A stretch of DNA of 64,000 bases. It comes from Russula earlei. Taxonomy: Eukaryota > Basidiomycota > Agaricomycetes > Russulales > Russulaceae. The position numbers and the translations under genes were made by a program. The stretch spans positions 62,001 through 126,000 of the forward strand of contig JAGFNK010000079.1 of the NCBI GenBank assembly GCA_025769875.1, written 5' to 3'. The notes under the pieces are model-generated. The model saw nothing but the letters and a program-made list of their open reading frames with translations, was not told the origin of the DNA and searched no databases. Shown one piece after another: positions 23,492-34,835 of the stretch (its first letter is position 1; each line of letters starts with the position of its first letter).

Positions 23492-24581
23492 ATGGCAGAC
23501 AGGCAGGAGCTCATTCGTAATGCTGTCTCATTCCTTGCGGACCCCAAGGTCATTTATACTCATATCTCTCTCGCCGAGCCGTCTCAACGTATTGTCAGGC
23601 TCAAGCTTCCCCTTTGGCACAGCGCATCCAATTTCTCGAAGCCAAGGGTCTCACCGGACCCGAGATTGAAGAAGCAATGAGGCAGGCGAATAGTTATGGC
23701 CCACAGCCGCTTCAGTCTCCGTTCAGTCCCGTTTATGGCCCTCTTCCGTATGTTACCCAGTCAATCCCTCCATGGGATTGGCGTGACTACTTTGTGCGAG
23801 ACCCACATCGCGTCGCATACAGGAAACTGATGTCACAGCCGACAGATTACTTCTGTGATCTCTGGTTCGTTAGTATATGGTGCGGTCGCCCTGGCAAGGG
23901 TACGCATTTCGTCTCGGATGAACGTCCTGATTCTGATTTGATTCTTGTGATTAGAAATACCTGTTCCCGCATCTCCAAGCACCATCGTCCACCGCTTACG
24001 AGGAAGACCGAGATGCGTTAACGGCCCAATTTGACGCAGCGGAATCACTTCTCAGAGAGATTAGTGCTGAGACTTCTGCCGTCAAAGTTGCTGTGGAAAA
24101 TCAGCGAGAAAAGGTCGAGAAAGCTACCGCAGATGTCGAGGCGGCTGTGGAACAAATGAGAGAAGGAGAGTCGAGAGCGCGAGATGAGATGCGAGAGATT
24201 AGGGAGGAAGTGAACAACATCAGAGAGATGATCCCAAAGGTGATGTGTTCTGTCTCGTGTATAATGAATGAGGACTCATAGCCAATATCTAGATGATTGA
24301 AAAGAACAAGGAAGCTCAGACACAGTCGTTAGGAGAACTTGCAACAGGATCTCAAGTCTCTGAAAACACTGTTGCTAAGTCGCACGCCAAACGCGTCTAC
24401 AACATCCGCGCCCGCTTTGCCAGGCTTCCCTCCCCGACCATCGATCCCGTCATGGCAATTGTCGGGCTTGTCCACCGGCCCAGCAAATCCAAATCCGTCT
24501 TTGGATAGTTACACATCACCCTCGACGAGTGTTCCGAACGGTACGAACGGTAAAGAAAAGGAGGTGGAGGAGGCAGAGTAG
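23492..24581 (+). CDS. PEX14: Peroxin-14 (peroxisomal docking), with a frame break
   Basis: Exons 23492-23548, 23599-23793, 23846-23899, 23955-24239 and 24293-24581, about 292 residues if the break is bridged. The N-terminal domain reads MADRQELIRNAVSFLADPK, LAQRIQFLEAKGLTGPEIEE, the Pex5-binding module; then IPPWDWRDYF, one membrane segment (VISGSLVYGAVALARKYLFP) and a long coiled coil (EKVEKATADVEAAVEQMREG). The C-terminus is Pro/Ser/Asn-rich. Pex14 docks cargo receptors at the peroxisome. In the last exon the conserved SLGELQQDLKSLK reading needs one base to be skipped near 24339-24340: the first frame stops at 24506-24508, the second carries the expected tail to 24581. This looks like one extra T. 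Confidence 0.87.
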
Positions 24582-24662
24582 GAATTGCTTATGTAATGAG
24601 TGTCTCTGTCACACTGCAAAGCAGAGCAGTGCATGGGCGCAACAAACTTGACTGCAGTGTGA

Positions 24663-27550
24663 ATGTTCTCGCAATTCAGAAATGTCGTCGAGGGTTTGGC
24701 ACAACCGCGTCCACCACAGGCATCTACCCCTCGTTCAGCCTCTCTGGACTATGGTCGGCCATCTTCTCCGGCCAGGTCAGTAGCAGAACGACATGCGAAG
24801 GCTAAACTCGAGGATAGACTCCGTGCCTCCTTCACAATTGGCGAGGCGTCCAATCCCAGCACTCCTCCAACATCGTCCCGTGTTTCTCCTGTACCACAGC
24901 CCGTCACCGAGCATCCATTAACCTTTGATCACCCTTTGTCACCAGCAACAAGACCCTTGCCCAATTCTCCCCCGAATGTCGATCGCCATCACGACCTTCC
25001 CTCGGATACCTCTCTCACACTACCTGAATCATTAGCCTCTGTGTCTTCCGATGTCTCGGACAAGATGGATTCCATGTCTAACATTGTAACTGAGATAGAG
25101 TCAATCAGCCAACCTTCTTCCCCAAAGTCACTGCTGGCGGACTCCCCAATACTATCACAAGTTTCAGAGCAGAACCCGATGACACCAGAAGAGGAAGACG
25201 TGGTCTGCGACGTAACCCAGTCGATCGTTACTCCCGGCTTCTCTCAAGACCATGCATTATCGAATGCGTCTGACGCGGAGTCAGCTCCGGCAAGCCAACA
25301 CGGTTCAGGATGAGGCTGATTTTCCCACTGACGAGTCACATCCTGGAAATTCTGCATCTCCCGATGTCGAGGCTCTTCAAGAACGGTTCAAGTCGATGGA
25401 ACAGCGGGTTGCCGGTCAGTGGTGGCTTTCTTCTCTATCTTGGCACTGGCCATTCAGTTTGAATAGATATTTCCGCATCGCTCGCAACTTCGCTCGCCGA
25501 GAAATTGGCTGCTGACAAAGTTCTCCGAGAAATGACGTCCATACAAAGCTGTCAAGACGCCGAGGGGCTACGCGATTACTTGCAGAATGCTCAGCTCAAA
25601 GCAGAGGTGAGGATGCGCGCATTCTACTATTCCCTGTTTAGCTCACGTAGGTCAGATGTCACAGGATGAGATCAGACGCCTGACAGGAAAGCTTACCCGT
25701 GCGAGTGACCATTACTTTCGTGTCATCACGTTAATGACACGTACATAGGCCAAGAAGAACGTATCGAAGAGTTACGCGAAACCCACCGTCTCGAATCTGA
25801 CTCTCAAATCCAGCTTGTAGACGAGCTGCGTAGTCAAATACAACAGAACGATGCCCTTTTAAAGGCTGCTCGGAGCTCCAATTCTCAGCTAGAGGCAGAT
25901 ATCGCGAAGCAGAGAGGTGAACTCGATCAGTTGCGCGGTGAAGTCGAAAAGGCTCGCGCGTTAATGAAGAGCGAGGAAGAAAAGTGTAACAAGGCCATTA
26001 ACCACCTCAAGACTGTTCGGCAAAGGTTGGTGAAAACCGAAAAGGAGCGCGACGATGCTTTCCAGGAGGCAGCGGCAATTAAGGACGGCCAGAAGGCGGA
26101 ACGTGAAAAAGAACAACTTGAACGCGAAAAGCTTCAGGCTGATCTCAACAAGCTCAAGGTTGAGAAGGAGGTGTCTCTCGCTGACCTTAGAGTTCACTTG
26201 GAGAAGGAATTGATGGCGTCAAAGCAACGAAGCGAGAAAGAAATCTTCGCATTGCGAGGCCAGTTTGAGCTTGAAGCTGTGGAAGCGAAGGTATGTCTCG
26301 TATCTGGTTGTTTTAATTCGATTGCGTGCTGACAAGGGGTCCAGTCTAGCCACGAATATGTAATGACTCAAATGGACGCTCAAGTCAACCGTCTTGAGAG
26401 GTCCATTCAGTCGTTATCTACAGAAAAAGACAATTTGTTCGATCAGCTCCAGATGCGGCAGGCAGAAGTCGAGTCTGCTCAATCCCACCTTGAAGTTCTT
26501 CAAAGCCAGAACACCGAACTTCAATATCAAGTTCGAGAGAACGATGGTCGCATTACCCTTCTTAACGAGGAACTGAGCGACCTCCGTCAGGCACAGTACT
26601 TTGGTACCTCGGATCCCTCTACATCACCCGAAGAAGTAGCGAAGCTCCTCGCTGCGGCAGAGGCCAGGCATGAAACAAAACTGTCCGTGCTGAAGCAGAA
26701 GCTTGCCAGCATGGAAGCCGAGAGGATAGAGGTGGAGGCTGAATGGAGACGAAAGGTCGAGACCAAAGTACAAGAAGCCCAGAAGTGGAAGTCCCTGGTT
26801 GACTCTACTTCCCAAAGTCGGCAGAGCGACGATGACCGTACGCAGGAATTGCAAGCGGAAGTGGAAAGACTCCAATCAGCAGCGCGTGCGCATGACCGTG
26901 AAGTTTCTCAACTTGGACAACAAATCGAGCGCTTGACGTCTGATGAGGTTGGAGTTGTTTGTCCTTATTCACATCAGATTGCCGTGCTGAACAGCGTTCT
27001 GTGTAGGAAACTATTAAACAGCAACTCGCCGAACAAGTCATGAGGATCTCTACCCTGGATCACCAGCTGGAGGAGAGCACAGTCAAAGAACACCAAGCTA
27101 GGGCACATAACAAGGCACGGTGCAATTTCTTGACAGCAGATAGATCGTCTGATGCGAGATACGACAGGCTCTGCGCGAGGAGTTGCGTAAAGTGCAATCC
27201 TCGGCCGCATTACTAGATCGTCAGCGGGGTCCTGGACTAGGTTACTGGAGCTCCGCTAGTGCCACGGACGTCGTCAGTGCTTCAGTGTCGCCTGCGTCGT
27301 CTCAACCACCAGGTTCTTCGCGACCCGATTCACCCGTTGCGAAGAACCACGACGAGGACGTCAATCTCGAGTATTTGAGAAACGTCATTCTTCAATTCCT
27401 CGAACACAAGGAGATGAGGGTACGTCCCCATCGAACTGGATATGCTTTTGATTAACCTTTTTGTTTGTGAAGCCGAATTTGGTTCGCGTGCTGTCGACCA
27501 TTTTGCGATTCACACCACAGGAAACTCGCAGGCTTATCGCCAAAGTGTGA
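24663..27550 (+). CDS. Golgin with C-terminal GRIP domain (Imh1-like)
   Basis: Exons 24663-25211, 25285-25414, 25467-25606, 25656-25698, 25749-26290, 26345-26947, a region 27007-27419 with one further intron, and 27473-27550; about 814 residues. It starts MFSQFRNVVEGLAQ, then 170 Ser/Pro-rich residues, then a very long Glu/Lys/Gln-rich coiled coil (for example AEREKEQLEREKLQADLNKL) and ends with NLEYLRNVILQFLEHKEMRP and FTPQETRRLIAKV, the GRIP domain that binds Arl1 on the trans-Golgi. It should be a vesicle tether. The join at 25212-25284 and the intron near 27099-27151 are inferred from frame; the latter can be a 53-nt GC-AG intron (donor GCACGG) or an 86-nt GT-AG intron beginning near 27084. 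The GRIP end makes the family call secure. Confidence 0.83.
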
Positions 27551-28432
27551 CCGTGTCTCTTTGTATTGCACTTTATGTCGCTTAGCATACATAATTATAC
27601 CCCGCATTTTTTGTAATCTAGCAACGCTTTTTAAATTTATTTTGTTTTTCTATGTAACTTATCCCATTTAATATTTCGGCAAGTCAAAACCTCTCCTCGC
27701 CCCGTCAAGAGAATCCTCCGCTCCAAGGGCATAATAATGCAAGGGCAATCACAACGGGTGGTCATCTATCTATATCAATGATATCCAAGATCGCGAAGCC
27801 TCAGCTCCATTTCACTCCCCCGGCTGAGATGCGACCAGTGTTCTTGTTGGCGAGCTTCTCGCATGCGACGCATTGACGGGGACTGCTCACGAGGATATGA
27901 ATAATGTTTGGAGCGAGGTGAGCACGACGAATCCTACAGAGCCTTTATTATCATCGGAGATGGAAGCGAAACGACGGAGTGGAGTCGAGTGTCTGAAGGC
28001 TCCATGAGTTGATCTTATGGCACTGCAAGAAGAAGACCAGGGTTATTTTTATGGAGTCGAGTGCGTGGCACGTAGCCCATGCACCAGCGCAGAAAATAGC
28101 TGGTCTTTCGGAAACAGGACGAGGTGAGTGGTCGACTGTGGTTTCATTATCTCTCGACTTTAAGCGGTTCAGGGACAGGAACGTATATCCACTGCCTGAT
28201 ATGGATCGTTTGATTAAGAACCTCCGCCCCACCTGCTCTTGTCTCCTCCCGAGGTCGGATCAACGATGAACTGCGGTGGCATCTCTAATCAAGTGCTATA
28301 AGACTAGCTAGCTTGTCCCTTGGCCATGAATCCATCATCACTCATTGTCATCGTGTATTTCTCCTCTCGTTGTACTCGTCTTTCACCACCCTCCTTCCTT
28401 CGCCCCTCCTTGTTACCTTTTCATCAGAACTC
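27551..28432. other. Intergenic
   Basis: About 880 bp between two plus-strand genes. 27590-27680 is AT-rich and looks like the golgin 3' untranslated region. Nothing else is recognised. Confidence 0.5.
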
Positions 28433-29063
28433 ATGCAGTTCGTCGTTACTCTTCTCATCTCCCTCAGCGCTGTCGCTTTCCGCGATTGCCATGCCCCACG
28501 CCTTCCGACGAAGCCCGACTGTTGCACATCGCCCTCCGCATTCCATACTTAATGGAGGTCTCGGTGAAGGTAGACTCATTGTCCCTCCGTTTCAGGTGGC
28601 ATTTGATTCCAATGCTTCGCCCTTACTACTAGGCACCTATTTCGGTACTGGCCTTGGCGCATGCGGCATCGTGAACAATGACAGCGAATTCATCGTGGCA
28701 GTGTCCCAATATCTATTCGACACGTATCCGTGAGTTTCCTCCGCTCTTTGCTCTTTTCTTCTCATCGGGCCACGATCCACCGTCGAACTCGAAGGGGCTA
28801 CAAGGGCGGCAATCCCAATAACAACCCCGTCTGTGGAAGGTGGATACAGGCCCACTGTAAGTTTCTTCGTATCCACATCCCCACTCTCGTCACCTATATC
28901 ACGATCGCCTTTTGCAGACAAGGGCAAGAGCGTGACCGTCAAGGTCACCGATCGATGCGTGGCTTGCAGCCTGTTGGATCTGGATTTCAGCCCTGCCGCA
29001 TTCTCTAAGCTGGCTGACCAGGCCATCGGTCGTCTCTATGGCGTGGAATGGAATTGGGTCTGA
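28433..29063 (+). CDS. Secreted RlpA/expansin-like double-psi beta-barrel protein
   Basis: The conserved body is GTYFGTGLGACGIVNNDSEF, PGYKGGNPNNNPVCGRWIQA, VTVKVTDRCVACSLLDLDFS and a Trp-rich end (GVEWNWV), the DPBB fold of rare lipoprotein A / barwin-like / expansin-like fungal proteins, normally secreted and wall-associated. Sure exons are about 28596-28729, 28795-28856 and 28918-29063. The start is ambiguous: MQFVVTLLISLSA at 28433-28471 is a good signal peptide in another frame and can be joined by a 124-nt intron (28472-28595, weak GTCGCT donor), giving a processed protein starting near VAFDSNASP; alternatively the body frame is open from an ATG at 28326 with a poorer leader. I prefer the first. 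Cysteines for the barrel (ACG, VCG, RCVAC) are present. Confidence 0.75.
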
Positions 29064-29619
29064 TGGAGTCACATAGCGTCCGTGCACGCTTATGCTGGAT
29101 ATCGTTATCATTATTGGCACGGGTTACTAACCTTTGCGATCGTCCTATTTATTATTCCCGCGGCGCTGAGCGTTCTCTTTTCCCACTCGCGTGCGGGTGG
29201 AAGGGGACGAGGGAACAGAAATAATTGTACCATCATCATTGCTCTGAGAGTCTGACGATTGTCAAATTTCCATCTATTGGAACTTCCTGGCCGGCTGTCA
29301 GGCAGGCCGCTGTAGCCCTATGTGAGATCCGGGATAGACAAAACGCATGTGTTGATAGATGACGCATGGTGATGAGATTTTAATGAGTCGACAAAGGACC
29401 AGTTCGGTATACTCAGAAGCGACATGGGCGTTGGGCGCTGAGCGCTTCGCCTCCGGTTTTCCTGTGCTGTACGCAATTTTCGACATCGTATGCACCAAGC
29501 CCTGCAAAACTTCAATTATTATCAGTATACGCACGTACCTTCATTTTCTTGTGGTCCTCTTGTGACGCTTCGCGGCGTCGTTCTCGCATGCATTTACGCG
29601 TCAAAAATAAAAAGTGATC
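29064..29619. other. Intergenic, convergent 3' flanks
   Basis: About 560 bp between the ends of two convergent genes. No convincing gene; short frames on both strands around 29300-29560 are unlike known proteins. Confidence 0.5.
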
Positions 29620-30997
29620 TCATTGAAAGACTTCTCGACTAGCATCCATGCCAGCTCTGGCTGCATACATCTTCACAAGGCTCAAACCTGACGTCCCTTC
29701 CAACGTTTTAGCATAGGCATCTACCTGGCCCAACAGCAGCATGCTCTCCAAACGACTCGGTTCGGGGGGTGTCTTGAACAGGCGACTAACGTCTTCTTCT
29801 GGCAGCGGAACTAACCCCTGGGCCACTCTATTGGCATTCTCCTCTCTCCGTTTCGCACTGTAAGCTTCCGCGCGTGCCTTTTCACGGGCAATCTGGCGAA
29901 TGTGATACGCAAGATTGCCCTCCTCGGTTTTGTAATTGTCGATGGCCTCGACGATATTTTCTAAATTTTTGGTGAGAGTGGGGTTGCCAAGATCCAGGGT
30001 CGGATGCGAGGGATACAAGGATGAATGATACACCTCAGAAAGGGGAGGTTGGGTGAGGGAAGTAGGGCGGCGTTCCGAGAGCGTGGAGAGAAAGGAGCTC
30101 AATAGCGGATTGGTCCTTATTTTCACAGGGAACTTCTTCCAGAATAGAAGTGAACGTCAATTTGTGGTCTGTCATACTGTCGGTGTATTGGATCGGGAAC
30201 TGATATCAGGGGAATGAAGAAGGATATCAACTCACGACTTGGCACTGAATGGGGTCTTGCGGTAGGCCTCGAGAAACGCTTTTGAAAGCCTGAATGCGCG
30301 GAAGGACGCATTTCCTCTATTAGATTGGGAAACATCTAATGCAGCACAACCCATTGTCGGTTTCTCGCTCTTGCACGAAAGAGGGGAAAGTCGTACCATG
30401 TACAACTACGACTCCTCCGTGCCGAAGTTTTCCTCGGTGGATGGCCTGGGCATCAATGAGGGTCTGGTTGAAGAAGGCTCCCATTGTCGTGGATTGATAA
30501 AACCCCACGGCGCTATCATCTGCGCGCACCTCTTTGAGCGAACGTAACATTGCAGTCTGATAGCGACCTGACGATAGGCATGCATGGGGCTTTCATACAT
30601 CATAACAAACCAAGGACATACTTGTAGGTTTTCGTCGACTTTTCGTCATCGTCTCCCGAACTATGAGGTAAAGGGAAGGAGTTGGTCACTTCCAATACAC
30701 CATCGAGGTCCAGTCCGAGAAGTAAGCCGTGGGCAGATGAGTGGGACTCAGAGCTGTGTTTGATAATCTTCGAAACAACCTGTCGGGTGGGCCGAGGTGA
30801 AGCAAAACGAGAGAGCAAGCACGGGCTGTACGAACCAATCCTTCGAGTTGTACCAAGTTAAGTGGGATCTCAGCTTCGATATCGATGAGCTTTGACATTG
30901 AAGCAGGGATCGGCTCGTGTGTAGGAGCAGTTGGGGTCGACGCTGCCTGCGGTGCTGGGAGTGATGCCGCAATAGCGGCAGCCATAGAAGTAGCCAT
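29620..30997 (-). CDS. eif3h: eIF3 subunit h (MPN/Mov34), with two frame breaks
   Basis: Exons 30997-30836, 30779-30622, 30567-30397, 30335-30236 and 30176-29620, about 382 residues if the breaks are bridged. After an Ala-rich start come NLVQLEGLVVSKIIKHSSES, HGLLLGLDLDGVLEVTNSFP (MPN domain, non-catalytic), DDSAVGFYQSTTMGAFFNQT, GGVVVVHDVSQSNRGNASFR and LTFTSILEEVPVKIRTNPLL, followed by a helical C-terminus. It is a subunit of the initiation factor 3 complex. The frame is broken twice by what looks like one extra base each: at the start of the third exon (near 30566) and near 30127, between VP and VKIRTN. Both flanks are conserved, so no intron explains them. Divergent from the zinc transporter with 125 bp between starts. 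Confidence 0.85.
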
Positions 30998-31122
30998 AGC
31001 GAGGAGTGCACAAGTGGTGATGATGACGATTGTGTTGGAAGGAGGAAGGAGGAGGGCCGATTAGTAACCCGGCCATCAGCATCAGCCTGACTCTGATTTC
31101 GTCTCTGTTATCCACGTCGCCC

Positions 31123-33062
31123 ATGGCCCCCTCTCGCACTGCCCGTCTATACTTCCTCCTCGCATTGGATCTGGTTTTCTTTATAGTTGAGATTACCGTT
31201 GGTCAGTTGTTTTCTAGCAATCGTTGTTCTCTTTGCTCATACATCTACCACTAGGTTATGCCGTCGGCTCTCTCGCCCTCGTCGCGGATAGTTTTCACAT
31301 GCTCAAGTACGCCCCTCAGTCCCCCAGCTTTCTGGGACTCTATAAATTCACATTCCCGTCCAGCGATGTAGTCAGCCTAGTCATAGCGCTCTATGCTATC
31401 AAAGTTAGTCACCTTTCCTCATTCGCATCGTAGAATGCGGCTCACGTCGGATAGCTCACTGCAAGCTCAACTCCAACCACGCGGTATTCCTACGGTTGGC
31501 ACAGAGCGGAGATTCTTGCAGCCCTTGTTAACGGTGTCTTTCTTTTGGCGCTTTGCTTCACCATAACCCTCGAGGCGTTCGAGCGTTTCTTTAGCACACC
31601 CGGTGCGTCCTCTACGATGTTTGGTTGGACACACCCTTATTATGTCGCAGAGATATCCAATCCAAAGCTCGTAGTCGTTGTGGGGTCACTCGGATTAATC
31701 TCGAACCTTGTTGGCCTCTCTCTGTTTCACGGTCAGCCCTTGCATTGTGAACTCTCCGTAACCAGCTGATTGCATCCCAGAGCATGGGCACAGCCATGAT
31801 CATTCACACAACTCTGCGAAATCTTCCAAGGCCCCTAGTATTCGCTCCTCTCCGCTTGAGTTTGTTCCCCCTGGACCATCCCCGGTTCCTATCCTTCAAA
31901 TCACTCTACCGGCCACTCATAGCGGCTCTTACTCGTCATTGTACGGACACCCAGCAGCTACGAGGGCGTCCTTCGTACAGACTGCCAACAATATTGCCCA
32001 AAGTTCTTCTCCAGCACCCGCTGATCGTTCACGGAAGTCCTGGACTCGACCTACATTAGATCCGTGGTCTCCAGATTCGGCTCTCATGAGCAGTCCCCCA
32101 TATGAACACGAAGAACATGACGTACAGGGTGCCAAGCATGCCACTTCTGCGAGCGATCCGCACGAACAAACCAGTTTGCTCCAACGTCCTCCCGTCTCTT
32201 ACACTACGTCTACGCCCATCCCTGGCGACTGGCCTCCTGCTGATCCAGAGAGTCATGCTCAGGTACGCGGTCAACCCCATGGAGGCTCGATGAATATGAG
32301 GGCTCTGGTCTTGCATGTGCTTGGTGATGCTTTGGGCAATGTCGGAGTTATTGCGACAGGGCTTATCATTTCGCTGACGTCCTGGAGTTTCAAGTACTAT
32401 TGTGACCCCATTATCAGTTTAATCATCACTGCTATCATTTTCCACTCTGCTTTGCCTCTTGGTGGGTTTTCTGTCTCTTATCCTCAACGCAACCTGAACA
32501 CGATCTACCTAGTCCGCAGTACATCCTTCATCCTACTTCAGGGTGTCCCTCCAGAGGTCTCGTTGGAAGACGTGAGATCCGAGATCCTCGCCGTCAAGGG
32601 CGTGCTTTCTCTCCACGAATTGCACATATGGCAGCTTTCAGAATCCAAGATCATTGCCTCCGTTCACATTAATGCTTCTCGCCAAGTCGAATTCATGCCA
32701 GTTGCGTGCGATATTCGGCGAATCTTACACCGACACGGAATACATTCGTGCACCATACAACCCGAGTATCATCCGGTCCAGGACGTTATCTTAGAAGATA
32801 CCCCGAACGTACGCCACTCAGTAAAAGTGTGGGGTTTATACTTGGCTGATTTACAGCTTTCACAGCGCAAGGGTTGTCTCATACCATGTCCACCCGATAG
32901 TGCGAGCTGTGTGGACCAAGCTTGTTGTCGTAAGTTGGTGGAATATTGTCACACGCATCGTATGTTCATCCTGTTTCAGCTTCTGACGCAGTAACCCCCA
33001 CGGAATCCCCAGGGCCCGAGGACTATAACGTCATGCACAATTCAACGGCACATTCTCGATAA
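31123..33062 (+). CDS. ZRC1: Vacuolar zinc/cadmium transporter, CDF family (Zrc1/Cot1 type)
   Basis: Nine exons (31123-31201, 31255-31306, 31364-31403, 31455-31602, 31651-31731, 31781-32461, 32513-32808, 32857-32929, 32980-33062) give 510 residues. TM segments carry the paired HxxxD/DxxxD-type metal sites: ALVADSFHMLNDVVSL in TM2 and LHVLGDALGNVGVIATG in TM5. A His-rich loop (HEHGHSHDHSHNS) starts a long Pro/Ser-rich cytosolic insert of about 160 residues between TM4 and TM5, as in Zrc1. The C-terminal domain contains GVPPEVSLEDVRSEIL and LSLHELHIWQLSESKI. It moves Zn2+/Cd2+ into the vacuole in exchange for protons. A Cys-rich tail (CLIPCPPDSASCVDQACC) follows. The frame is clean. Confidence 0.93.
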
Positions 33063-33460
33063 AATCTTGACATGTACTATAACTAGAGATGAGCCGTGCC
33101 TCACTTGGGGAAAGCAAAAGCGTCTTAGAATTAGGGTAGTGTGAATGTGAGACATCTATGAGCTAGCAAAGAGACAGGCGACTCTGACGGATGTCGGGCT
33201 AGCTCTTATCGCCGTTGAGAGTTGAGGCCATCTCTGAGACGCGCGACGGAGATCTAGTATTGACGCGACCGTCCCTGCAGCTCAACTCGGTGCCACGCCA
33301 ACGGGAATTCATCCTCCGAGTCGGTGACGTCGTGCGGACGACGATCATCTCTCCCTCTCCACGCTCCAAATCCGTGCAGGTCCGGGTGCCGTCGGGTGTA
33401 CAGAAGAGGCACAGAGATGCCATCGCGATTTTGAGTGTTGCGCTCTTGGCGCTTTGACCC

Positions 33461-33645
33461 ACAGCCGTGCCGGTGTCGCTAACGTGGAGGAGCTGATCAA
33501 AACGAGAACGAACAGGGGAGGAACGCATTGTCGTGTTCGAGAAAGGTGAGTGGGAGGTGCGATCCGTCAGAGGCGCAAAAGTGAGAGCGGAATGCGCATG
33601 AGAAGAGGGTAGAGTGGCCGTGACTACGTCTGTTGTGAGCATCCC
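33461..33645 (+). repeat. Diverged duplicated segment, copy 1
   Basis: Related by eye to 34621-34835 in the same orientation. Both open with a CCGGTGTCGC block, contain GAGGAACGCAT in the first half, and end with a near-identical block containing CTACGTCTGTTGTGAG. The middle is diverged with small indels. I did not compute an identity. Confidence 0.7.
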
Positions 33646-34620
33646 GGCTCGGGCTCGGCTCACCTGGGCTTGGGCCGCTGCTCGAGAAGGAAAACATGTC
33701 AAAGTTGATTGTAACGTGTGTGGAGACGCGCGAGTGAGAACGGGATGCTGACTTTGACCCACGAGAAGAAGGGGGGAGAGACGAGAGGAAGAGAGCGTTC
33801 CCAGAGAGATGTCCGACGCAATGCGCTCGAGAACGAAAGGGGAAGTCGGGACGATGTCGATGAAGGCGGCTCTCACGCAGGCAGACAGAAGAGAGGAAGG
33901 GCCAGGAACGAGCTGTTATTTGAGAGCGTGGCCAGAGAGTTCGTTATATCAGAGGGGCAGGGATGAAGAGAGCAAGGCCGTGGATTGAAAAGAGATGAAA
34001 GGAGCAAGGAAACCGAACGTGGAATCCTTGAGAAATCGGAACTGCGAGGATCTTTAGAATGCATTACATCCCGCTGAATGCGAGGCAGGGTTGGCGATCG
34101 AGGATTGCAAAGGTTGTAGCGAGCTGGAACGGGGCACGCTGGGTTGGTGGGGCAGGACGGATGGCGTAAGGAATTGATGAAGTCAGTGAGCAAGCCCGGG
34201 GAGACGTCGAGCGCGAGAGGGCGAGGAGTTCGATTGGCGGCCAAGTCGTGACAAGATTGTATGATGAAAGGGAGTCGATGGATGGGCGAGAACAGTGATA
34301 AAGGAGAACGAGGACGGGGACGCGATGATACAGACGTGTCCAGATCCCAATCGTAAGTCGCAAACCTGAAAGCTTGAATATTTCTGGATCTCTTGTGAAT
34401 TCATAGCGAGCTGGTAGCCCTAGCTGTACTAATAGTGTGTTAAATTCTTGGTACCCATCTCCCATCCGGCGTGCGCTGTAATCTTTTATTGACTTAGTCT
34501 TTGCCCTCTGTTGTTGCCTTCGAAAAATGCTATTGCACCCGGGGTCACACCGTTAGGACCACCAAGCGGTTTGTCACAGTTGCGTTCTTTACGGCATTTG
34601 GCGAGCATGGCATTCCTGTC

Positions 34621-34835
34621 GACGGCCGGCACCGGTGTCGCCAATGCGGAGCGAGGACTCGGAGAACGAAGAGGGAGGAACGCATCGTCCGGTTTGAGAG
34701 CTGTTCGAAAAATAACAAGCGAGGGGATGCGATTCGTAAGGGACGCGAAAGTGAAAGCGGGATGGTCCAAATGAGTTGATTGATGAAGGAAAACAAGTGG
34801 CCGTGGCTACGTCTGTTGTGAGTGTGAGCATCGTA
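34621..34835 (+). repeat. Diverged duplicated segment, copy 2
   Basis: Partner of 33461-33645, about 1.16 kb downstream in direct orientation, somewhat longer. The ending block is interrupted by a duplicated GTGAGTGTGAGC. No open frame is shared intact between the copies, so the duplicated unit is either non-coding or decayed. Confidence 0.7.

Noticed and set aside
24663..25310. Apparent frame break at the end of the first golgin exon
   Set aside because: A 73-nt GT-AG intron (25212-25284) with a CTGAC branch point explains it without an error.
33199..33876. Minus-strand open frame of 225 codons
   Set aside because: No domain, no supported start or splice structure, and it overlaps one copy of the duplicated segment without sharing a frame with the other copy.
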